From contig JASHUC010000072.1 of assembly GCA_030040235.1 (NCBI GenBank), positions 1-12,809 of the forward strand: a DNA stretch of 12,809 nt. Reading direction: 5' to 3'. Position 1 is the stretch's first letter, and each line of letters starts with the position of its first letter. This DNA comes from Gammaproteobacteria bacterium. Its GTDB lineage: Bacteria; Pseudomonadota; Gammaproteobacteria; Steroidobacterales; Steroidobacteraceae. Under the pieces are notes generated by a model. It was not told the origin of the DNA, did no database searches, and saw only the letters and a list, made by a program, of their open reading frames with translations. A program made the translations under genes and the position numbers. Below, piece by piece: positions 6,332 through 12,207 of the stretch.

Positions 6332-7668
6332 ACGTTGAGCAGCAGGTGCTCGCGCTCCCAGGAGCTGATCACCTGCAGGAAGACCTCGTACTCGGCTTCC
6401 TTGACGATCGTGAAGGCGGCAATGAAGGACTCCCCGAGGAGCTTCACGAGCGGCTCGCTCGCACGCAGCTCGCGCAGCGCCTCATCGAGACTGCGCGGCA
6501 GGCCGAACGGCAGCTCGTGAGCGCTGCCCGTGATGGGATCCGAGGGTTGAAGCTCCTCGACCATCCCGAGATAGCCGCAGGCGAGCGAAGCGGCAATCGC
6601 GATGTAGGGGTTGGCATCGGCGCCCGCCACGCGGTTCTCGACGCGGCGTGCCTCGGGATTGGACATCGGCACGCGCAGCCCCGCCGTGCGATTGTCGTAG
6701 CCCCAGTGCATGTTGATGGGCGCCGTCTGGTAGCGGGTCAGCCGCCGATAGGAGTTCACGTTCGGGCAGAAGAGCGCCATCGCGGCCGGCAGATACTTCT
6801 GCAGCCCTGCGATGTGCGAGAAGAAAAGCGGCGTTGGGGTCCCATCCGGACTCGAGAAGATGTTCTTGCGGCTCTTGCGCTCGACGATGCTCTGATGGAT
6901 GTGCATGGCGCTGCCGGGCTCCTTGGCATGCGGCTTGGCCATGAACGTCGCGTACATCTTGTGCCGCATCGCCGCCTCCCGGGCGGTGCGCTTGAAGAGG
7001 AACGCCTGATCGGCAAGATCGAGCGGGTGGCCATGAATCAGATTGATCTCCATCTGCGCCGGTCCGTCCTCGTGGATCAGCGTGTCGATCTCGATCTCCT
7101 CGTCCTCGCAGAACTGATAGATGTCATCGAACAGCGGATCGAACTCGTTGACCGCCGCGATGCTGTAGGACTGGCGGCCGGGCTCCGCGCGCCCCGAGCG
7201 GCCGATCGGGGGCTTCAAGGGATAGTCGGCATCGGTATTGGGCTCGACGAGATAGAACTCGAGCTCGGGAGCCACGACCGGCTCCCAGCCCCGCTGCGCG
7301 TACAGCTCGATCACGTTGCGCAGCACGTGGCGCGGGGCCATCGTGACGCGCCGTCCGTCGGAATAGAAGCAATCGTGAATGACCTGTGCCGTGGGCTCGG
7401 CCGCCCACGGCACGCGCCGCACGGTCTTCGCATCGGCCTTCAGAACGATATCGATCTCCGCCGGACTCATCGCATCGCCGGTCTCGGGCGGGTAATCCCC
7501 GGTGACGGTCTGCAGGAAGATGCTTTCGGGCAGTCGCATGCCTTCATCATCCGCGAACTTCTCGGCCGGCATGATCTTGCCGCGCGCGATGCCGGCCATG
7601 TCCGGGATGATGGCCTCCACCTCATCGATGCTGTGATCGCGGAAAAATTGCTGGATGTCACTCGGCAT
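6328..7668 (-). CDS. puuA: Gamma-glutamylputrescine synthetase (glutamine synthetase family, PuuA type)
   Basis: A 446-residue glutamine-synthetase-fold enzyme. In this context it most likely uses ATP to join putrescine to the gamma-carboxyl of glutamate, the first step of the Puu pathway. Visible features: an N-terminal beta-grasp domain to about 100 (IPDMAGIARGKIMP at 21-34), metal-binding PELEFYL at 134-140 (E135, E137), the second metal cluster HEDGPAQMEINL at 199-210, MHIHQS at 255-260 with the glutamate/ATP-site His, NSYRRL at 305-310, and RRVENRVAGADANPY at 341-355. The adenylylation-site pattern of canonical GlnA is not evident. The frame extends to a TTG at 7719, but the ATG at 7668 has a CAGGTG site upstream and begins the conserved sequence. 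The start lies 11 bases inside puuD. Neighbouring puuD, puuB and pot genes support the substrate. A glutamylpolyamine or glutamylethanolamine ligase is possible. Confidence 0.88.
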   Translation of the reverse strand: MPSDIQQFFRDHSIDEVEAIIPDMAGIARGKIMPAEKFADDEGMRLPESIFLQTVTGDYPPETGDAMSPAEIDIVLKADAKTVRRVPWAAEPTAQVIHDCFYSDGRRVTMAPRHVLRNVIELYAQRGWEPVVAPELEFYLVEPNTDADYPLKPPIGRSGRAEPGRQSYSIAAVNEFDPLFDDIYQFCEDEEIEIDTLIHEDGPAQMEINLIHGHPLDLADQAFLFKRTAREAAMRHKMYATFMAKPHAKEPGSAMHIHQSIVERKSRKNIFSSPDGTPTPLFFSHIAGLQKYLPAAMALFCPNVNSYRRLTRYQTAPINMHWGYDNRTAGLRVPMSNPEARRVENRVAGADANPYIAIAASLACGYLGMVEELQPSDPITGSAHELPFGLPRSLDEALRELRASEPLVKLLGESFIAAFTIVKEAEYEVFLQVISSWEREHLLLNV

Positions 7669-8428
7669 GGTGCACCTGACCCCCGGCGTGCTCGCGGCTC
7701 GCAGCCCCGAATGCGGCAAACAGTGCCCGCGAGAAGGAGTTGCTCATCACCTTCCACTCCGGATGCCACTGCACCGCGAGTGCGAAGCGGGCGGCATCCT
7801 TGACGCGGAAAGCCTCGACGAGCCCGTCCGGCGCGCGCGCCTCGACGGCGAGCCGGCTCCCGAGCCGCTCGACGCCCTGGGAGTGGAGCGAGTTGACCTG
7901 CACGCGGTCCGCTCCGGCCAGGCGCCGCAGCACACCGTCCGGCTCCAGGCTCACCTCGTGCGCCGGACCGTATTGCTCATCGAGCGTTCGGGACTCGTCG
8001 TCCCGGTGGTCGAGCATGCCGGCGAGCTCATGCACTCTCTGGTGCAGGGTGCCGCCGAAGGCGACGTTCATCTCCTGGAATCCGCGGCAGATCCCCAGAA
8101 CCGGCACCCCGCTCGCCACCGCCCGCGGAATGAGCGGCAGCGTCGTGGCGTCGCGCTGCGGATCGTGGAGCGTTCCGGTGCTCGAGGCGGGACCGCGGTA
8201 ATGGTGCGGCTCGACGTTCGAGGGGCTTCCGGTAAAAAGAATGCCATCCACGTGCTCGAGCACCGCATCGATATCGAGTGCCTCGCCGAGCGAGGGGATC
8301 AGGAGCGCAATGGCGTCCGCGGCCTCGACGACCGCACGGATGTACTTCTCCCCCACCGCGTGGAAGGGGTGATGACCGATCATGCGCCGATCGGCGGGCA
8401 GCCCGATCACGGGGCGGCGATGCCTCAT
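7658..8428 (-). CDS. puuD: Gamma-glutamyl-GABA hydrolase PuuD (class I glutamine amidotransferase-like)
   Basis: A 256-residue peptidase C26-type hydrolase (E. coli PuuD is 254). It cleaves gamma-glutamyl-GABA to glutamate and GABA, the last step of the gamma-glutamyl putrescine route. The triad is visible: nucleophile C114 in GICRGFQEMN, and H222 and E224 in QWHPEW. Other PuuD stretches are PVIGLPADRR at 6-15, TGSPSNVEPHHY at 66-77, EQYGPAHEV at 151-159, VNSLHSQGV at 178-186 and EARAPDGLVEA at 196-206. The ATG at 8428 starts the conserved region; the open frame continues upstream without similarity. It is the first gene of the minus-strand unit, about 60 bases below a candidate extended -10. 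A strong AAGGAGG lies 26 bases upstream, too far for direct use, and only TGGGAA is closer. Confidence 0.92.
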   Translation of the reverse strand: MRHRRPVIGLPADRRMIGHHPFHAVGEKYIRAVVEAADAIALLIPSLGEALDIDAVLEHVDGILFTGSPSNVEPHHYRGPASSTGTLHDPQRDATTLPLIPRAVASGVPVLGICRGFQEMNVAFGGTLHQRVHELAGMLDHRDDESRTLDEQYGPAHEVSLEPDGVLRRLAGADRVQVNSLHSQGVERLGSRLAVEARAPDGLVEAFRVKDAARFALAVQWHPEWKVMSNSFSRALFAAFGAASREHAGGQVHHAE

Positions 8429-8494
8429 GGTGTAGAAATTCCCAGGCGCCGGCTCCTCCTTGAGCGCCCCAGACTTCCGAGGTGGATGATCGCT

Positions 8495-8500
8495 ATTAGA
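8495..8500 (-). promoter_or_regulatory. Candidate extended -10 element for the puuD-puuA-pot operon
   Basis: The minus strand reads TGG followed by TCTAAT, five of six matches to TATAAT with the extended TGn. Transcription would start near 8490, leaving a leader of about 60 bases before puuD. The -35 position is poor (CTGAGC at a 19-base spacing), so the extended -10 would have to carry recognition or an activator would be needed. This is sequence inspection only. Confidence 0.35.
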
Positions 8501-8505
8501 CCACA
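8497..8505. repeat. 9-base direct repeat, copy 1 (TAGACCACA)
   Basis: TAGACCACA occurs here and again at 8595-8603, 98 bases apart, at opposite ends of the divergent control region. The sequence just before is also similar (ATTAGACCACA versus AATAGACCACA). Copy 1 covers the candidate extended -10 of the minus-strand operon. It may be a regulator half-site, a duplicated promoter element or chance. Confidence 0.45.
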
Positions 8506-8510
8506 GGCCA

Positions 8511-8529
8511 GGGGCCACAGCTCAGCCCC
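8511..8529. repeat. Small inverted repeat GGGGC/GCCCC
   Basis: GGGGC at 8511-8515 and GCCCC at 8525-8529 flank nine bases with AGCT inside. It lies just upstream of the candidate -10 of the puuD operon. There is no T-tract, so it is not a terminator. It could be part of the regulator-binding area. Confidence 0.3.
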
Positions 8530-8543
8530 CCGTAAGCTCACGG
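8530..8543. promoter_or_regulatory. Candidate operator: 14-base near-palindrome
   Basis: The sequence CCGTAAGCTCACGG matches its own reverse complement at 12 of 14 positions, with an AGCT centre and perfect CCGT/ACGG arms. It sits near the middle of the divergent region between puuD and puuB, about 46 bases upstream of the inferred puuD start point. That suits a dimeric regulator acting on both directions. No regulator gene (such as PuuR) is in the window to pair with it. Confidence 0.4.
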
Positions 8544-8594
8544 AGTGCGCAAAATCCCGTCGTTTCGTGCGATGATTGGCGAAGATTCATGCAA

Positions 8595-8603
8595 TAGACC
8601 ACA
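8595..8603. repeat. 9-base direct repeat, copy 2 (TAGACCACA)
   Basis: Second copy of the repeat at 8497-8505, ending 12 bases before the puuB start codon. On the minus strand it reads TGG then TCTATT, a weaker extended -10-like match. On the plus strand it occupies the place where the puuB ribosome site should be, so a bound protein here could block puuB translation start or transcription. Confidence 0.4.
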
Positions 8604-8615
8604 TTTTCGCCCTCG

Positions 8616-9899
8616 ATGCCCTTCGCCCGCCGCAGCAGCTCGTACTACCAGGCGACCGCCACCCCCGCCCCGCGCCGCGCGGAGCTCGATGGCGCGGTCG
8701 AGTGCGACATCTGCGTGGTCGGTGGGGGGATCGCCGGCTGCTCGACCGCACTGCACCTCGCCGAGCGCGGCTATCGGGTGGTCCTGCTCGAGGCGCATCG
8801 AATCGGCTGGGGCGCCTCGGGGCGCAGCGGCGGGCAGGCGCTTCCCGGGACCGCAGCCGGGCAAGCCAAGCTCGAACGGCTGATCGGCCCGAGCGCGGCG
8901 CAGGCGGTCTGGGACATCTCCGTCGAGGGGCTCGAGCTCATCCGTGCGCTCATCGCGCGCTACGGCATCGCGTGCGACTGGGTGAGCGGGCACCTGCAGG
9001 TTGCCATCACCGCGCGCCACGTGCGGGAGCTGCGCGAGCAGCTCGAGGAGTATCAGGAGCGATACGGCTACCGCAGCCTTCGCTACCTCCCCCGCGAGGA
9101 GCTGCGCGCGCTGCTCGCAACGCGACGCTACCTCGCAGCGCTCGAGGATACGAGCGCCGGACATTTGCACCCGCTCAACTACACGCTCGGCCTGGCCGCG
9201 GCGGCCGGGCGGCTCGGCGCACGCATCTTCGAGCGCACCCGAGCGCTCGGTTTCACGGGAATGAGCAACCTCATGGTGCGCACCGCGCGAGGCGCGGTGC
9301 ACTGCCGGCATCTCGCGCTGTGCGGCAATGCGCATCTCGGCAGAACCGCGCCGGTTCTGAGGACGCGGATCCTGCCGGTCGGCTCGTGCATGATCGCGAC
9401 GGCTCCGCTCGGAGCCGAACGCGCCAGAGGACTCATCGCGAACAATGCCGCCGTCGCGGACATGAACTGGGTGCTCGACTATTTTCGCTTGACCGCCGAT
9501 CACCGGCTGCTCTTCGGCGGCCGCGTGACCTACTCCGGGTTCGACCCCTCACGCATCGCCGCAACGACACGCCGGCGGCTGCTCAAGGTCTTTCCGCAGC
9601 TCGCGGACGTTCCGATCGAGCATGCCTGGGGCGGCTATCTCGACATCACCGCGAATCGCGCGCCGAATTTCGGGCGCCTCGCGCCGAACGTGTACTTCCT
9701 GCAGGGTTTCTCCGGTCACGGCATCGCCCTGGCGGGCATCGCGGGCAAGCTGATCGCGGAGACCGTCGCGGGTCACGCGGAGCGATTCGACGTCTTCGCG
9801 CGCATTCCACATCGGGATTTCCCCGGCGGGCGGCTGCTGCGCCGCCCGGCCCTCGTGCTCGCGATGCTCTACTTTCGGCTGAGAGATCTGCTCGGTTGA
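8616..9899 (+). CDS. puuB: Gamma-glutamylputrescine oxidase PuuB (FAD-dependent, DAO family)
   Basis: A 427-residue FAD oxidoreductase, almost exactly the length of E. coli PuuB (426). It oxidises gamma-glutamyl-putrescine to gamma-glutamyl-aminobutyraldehyde, releasing ammonia and hydrogen peroxide. Seen directly: the Rossmann GGGIAG at 36-41 with the ribose-binding acid E59 at the end of strand 2 (VVLLEA), the flavin-loop GWGASGRSGGQ at 64-74, ALCGNAHLG at 234-242, WGGYLDITANRAPNFGRL at 338-355, and the C-terminal FAD motif FLQGFSGHGIALAG at 361-374. An in-frame TAG at 8595 rules out an earlier start. There is no convincing Shine-Dalgarno before the ATG. The gene is divergent from puuD and its last 31 bases overlap the end of rlmL on the other strand. 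The next pathway enzyme, aldehyde dehydrogenase PuuC, is absent here. Confidence 0.92.
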   Translation: MPFARRSSSYYQATATPAPRRAELDGAVECDICVVGGGIAGCSTALHLAERGYRVVLLEAHRIGWGASGRSGGQALPGTAAGQAKLERLIGPSAAQAVWDISVEGLELIRALIARYGIACDWVSGHLQVAITARHVRELREQLEEYQERYGYRSLRYLPREELRALLATRRYLAALEDTSAGHLHPLNYTLGLAAAAGRLGARIFERTRALGFTGMSNLMVRTARGAVHCRHLALCGNAHLGRTAPVLRTRILPVGSCMIATAPLGAERARGLIANNAAVADMNWVLDYFRLTADHRLLFGGRVTYSGFDPSRIAATTRRRLLKVFPQLADVPIEHAWGGYLDITANRAPNFGRLAPNVYFLQGFSGHGIALAGIAGKLIAETVAGHAERFDVFARIPHRDFPGGRLLRRPALVLAMLYFRLRDLLG

Positions 9900-12139
9900 G
9901 AGATGCAGGGCCGCACGCGCACCTCGAAACAGCGGTGAATGCGCGGGTTGCGCCCGAAGTCGAGCGGGATGGTCGCGCGGCTGAGATCGCGCACGGCGTA
10001 GCGCTCGAGGAGCGAGGGCTCGAGGTGAAAGCGCTGCGCGTGCGTTGCAAACAAGAGCATTCCTTCCGGCGCGAGCAGCCGCGCGCACGCCTCGATGAGC
10101 TCGGCGTGGTCGCGCTCGATATCGAGCACTCCGCGCATCCGCTTGGAGTTGGAGAAGGTCGGCGGGTCGAGAAAGACGAGATCGTACGCCTCGCGACTGC
10201 GCCCGCTCTCCCGCAGCCACTCCCGGCAATCGGCCTGCACCAGCGCGTGCTGCGGCCCGTCGAGCCCGTTTGCGAGGAGGTTGGCTCGCGTCCATTCGAG
10301 ATAGGTGCGCGACAGGTCGACCGAGGTGGTGGTGCGGGCCCCACCGGCTGCCGCGTACACCGTCGCGGTGCCGGTGTAGGCAAAAAGATTCAAGAAGCGC
10401 TTCCCCCGCGCCTCGCCCCGCAGGCGCGCACGAGTCAGCCGCTGATCGAGAAACAGTCCGGTATCGAGATAGTCCTCGAGGTTCACGCGGAATTTGAGAC
10501 CACCCTCCGCGATCAAATGGAAGCGAGCGCGCTCACCGAGCTTGCGGTACTGCGCCCCTGGCCGCGTGCGGCGCCGCGTTCTCACGCGAATTCGATCGGC
10601 AGTGATCCCCATCGCCTCCGGAAGCGTCGCGAGCACCTCGCCACGGCGCTTGCGAGCGGCCTCGGGCGCAATGCCGGCGGGCGGGGCGTATTCCTGCACG
10701 TAGAGCCAGAGGTGCTCCGGCGCGAGCGTGCGGTACACGTCGATCGCAAAGGCGTACTCGGGCATGTCCGCATCGTAGAGGCGGTAGCAGGAGATGCCCT
10801 CGCGCTCGGCCCAGCTGCGCAGCCGCCGGAGGTTCTTCGCCAGGCGATTGGCGAACATCCGCGCACCGGGACTCTGCGCAAGGCTCGCGCCGGATCGGGG
10901 CCGGCCCATGCGACCGGGCTCGCGCAGGCTTTCCTCCTGCACCTCGAGGCGCAACAGGCGGCATTCGATGGCGCCGTTCCACAGCGTGTGGGTGCGATGG
11001 GCACGAATGCCGAGCTCCATCCCGAGCGCGGGCGCGCCGGTCAGCACGGCGGCCTGCCAGCCGCGGAAGCGCTCGCGAAGCACCGGACCGAGCTCGCGAT
11101 AAAGCGCGCGCACGGCATCCGGATCGGCGAGGCGGATGCCGTACGGAGGATTGGTGGCGAGCAGCCCAGGCGTTGCGGGCGCGAGCGGCCGCGCCTCGCC
11201 GAGCGGTGCCGTCGCGAAACTCACGAGAGTGCCGACACCGGCCCGCTCGGCATTCACTCGTGCGCGCTCGATCGCCCGCCGATCACGGTCCTGCCCCCGC
11301 AGCACCGCGGGCCGGCCAGAAGACGGATCGGCACCGCGAGCGCTGTCCGCGGCGCGCCGGACACGCGCCTGCGCCGCAGCGCGCACGGCGCCCCAGAGCA
11401 CGGGATCGTGACCGCGCCAGCCGAGAAAGCCGAAATACGTGCGCTGCAGCGCCGGCGCGATGCCCGCTGCGATGAGCGCTGCTTCGATCACGAGCGTGCC
11501 GGAGCCGCACAGCGGATCGAGAAACTCGGCGCCGCTGCAAGCGAGCTCGTCCCAGCCGGCGCGCAGCAGCATCCCCGCCGCAACGTTTTCCTTGAGCGGG
11601 GCGGCGCCGGATCCCACGCGGTACCCGCGCCGGTGCAGACTCTCACCCGCGAGATCGAGCCCCAGAGTGATACGCGTCCCGCTGGCGTGCGCGTGGATGC
11701 GCACGCTCGGGCGCTCGCGCGCCACCGTGGGCCTGAATCCGGCACGCGCGCGCAGCTGATCGCAAATGGCGTCTTTGAGCTTGAGCGCTCCGAAATGGGT
11801 GTGCGTGATCGCGGGGTGGCGCCCCGTGAATTCACACGCGAGCGTCGCTCCCGGGGCGATGTGCTCCGACCAGTCGAAAGCGCGCGCCCCGTCGTAGAAC
11901 TCTTGCGCATCGCGGGCCTCGAAACGGACCAGCTCGAGGAGCACGCGATTCGCGATGCGTGACTCGAGACAGGTGCGATAGGCCACCTCGAGCGTGCCGT
12001 GAAAGGCGACGTCGGTTGCGTGCTCGCGCACCTCGCGTGCGCCGAGCGCGCGCAACTCGCAGCCGAGCAGATCGGCGAGCCCGCGCGGGCAGCTCGCAGC
12101 AAACTTGAGATCGGGGCTCGAGGAGTCGGCCGGGTTCAC
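9869..12139 (-). CDS. rlmL: Bifunctional 23S rRNA methyltransferase RlmKL (m2G2445 and m7G2069)
   Basis: A 756-residue fused rRNA methyltransferase (E. coli RlmL/RlmKL is 702). The N-terminal half is RlmL: THUMP domain at about 55-165, SAM site LDPLCGSGTLVIEAA at 207-221 and catalytic TNPPYG at 329-334. The C-terminal half is RlmK: NRLAKNLRRLRSWA at 431-444, YRLYDADMPEY at 452-462, EDYLDTGLFLDQR at 555-567, SAM-binding FLNLFAYTGTATVYAA at 582-597, and DPPTFSNSKRM at 658-668. Extra length comes from an 11-residue N-terminus, Arg/Ala/Gly-rich stretches near 262-284 and 401-425, and about 15 added residues at the end. The start is GTG at 12139; an in-frame TAG at 12154 limits extension and no good ribosome site is seen. 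It acts on the large ribosomal subunit and has no evident tie to the flanking polyamine genes. Confidence 0.95.
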   Translation of the reverse strand: MNPADSSSPDLKFAASCPRGLADLLGCELRALGAREVREHATDVAFHGTLEVAYRTCLESRIANRVLLELVRFEARDAQEFYDGARAFDWSEHIAPGATLACEFTGRHPAITHTHFGALKLKDAICDQLRARAGFRPTVARERPSVRIHAHASGTRITLGLDLAGESLHRRGYRVGSGAAPLKENVAAGMLLRAGWDELACSGAEFLDPLCGSGTLVIEAALIAAGIAPALQRTYFGFLGWRGHDPVLWGAVRAAAQARVRRAADSARGADPSSGRPAVLRGQDRDRRAIERARVNAERAGVGTLVSFATAPLGEARPLAPATPGLLATNPPYGIRLADPDAVRALYRELGPVLRERFRGWQAAVLTGAPALGMELGIRAHRTHTLWNGAIECRLLRLEVQEESLREPGRMGRPRSGASLAQSPGARMFANRLAKNLRRLRSWAEREGISCYRLYDADMPEYAFAIDVYRTLAPEHLWLYVQEYAPPAGIAPEAARKRRGEVLATLPEAMGITADRIRVRTRRRTRPGAQYRKLGERARFHLIAEGGLKFRVNLEDYLDTGLFLDQRLTRARLRGEARGKRFLNLFAYTGTATVYAAAGGARTTTSVDLSRTYLEWTRANLLANGLDGPQHALVQADCREWLRESGRSREAYDLVFLDPPTFSNSKRMRGVLDIERDHAELIEACARLLAPEGMLLFATHAQRFHLEPSLLERYAVRDLSRATIPLDFGRNPRIHRCFEVRVRPCISQPSRSLSRK

Positions 12140-12148
12140 GCAGCTGGC

Positions 12149-12154
12149 ATTCTA
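12149..12154 (-). promoter_or_regulatory. Candidate -10 element for rlmL
   Basis: TAGAAT on the minus strand (five of six to consensus) ends ten bases before the rlmL GTG, without a recognisable -35. If used, the transcript would have almost no leader, which would fit the missing Shine-Dalgarno. Weak support. Confidence 0.25.
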
Positions 12155-12158
12155 GCGG

Positions 12159-12187
12159 TAGCCAACCCGGGCGCCGTTCCTTATCAT
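12159..12187 (+). promoter_or_regulatory. Candidate sigma-70 promoter for the omega-aminotransferase gene
   Basis: TAGCCA (12159-12164, four of six to TTGACA) and TATCAT (12182-12187, five of six to TATAAT) are 17 bases apart, in the short AT-richer part of the 68-base divergent spacer between rlmL and the aminotransferase. The start point would be near 12194, giving a leader of about 14 bases. Confidence 0.45.
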
Positions 12188-12207
12188 TCCCGCAAAGCGA
12201 GCCGCAC

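Noticed and set aside
7669..7719. Alternative TTG start extending PuuA by 17 residues.
   Set aside because: The added residues lack family similarity, and the ATG at 7668 has a CAGGTG ribosome site.
8511..8529. Hairpin GGGGC/GCCCC as a rho-independent terminator.
   Set aside because: The stem is only five bases and no T-run follows on either strand. It lies in a divergent promoter region where a terminator is not expected.
8577..8592. Sigma-54-like element (TGG ... GCAA) upstream of puuB.
   Set aside because: The GG and GC are separated by 11 bases, whereas sigma-54 promoters need 10, and the -24 element lacks the usual CAC.
8576..11962. A plus-strand open frame of over 1,100 codons running across puuB (in another frame) and antisense to rlmL.
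   Set aside because: Low-complexity Arg/Ala-rich translation without family resemblance, while puuB and rlmL in their own frames match known families along their length.
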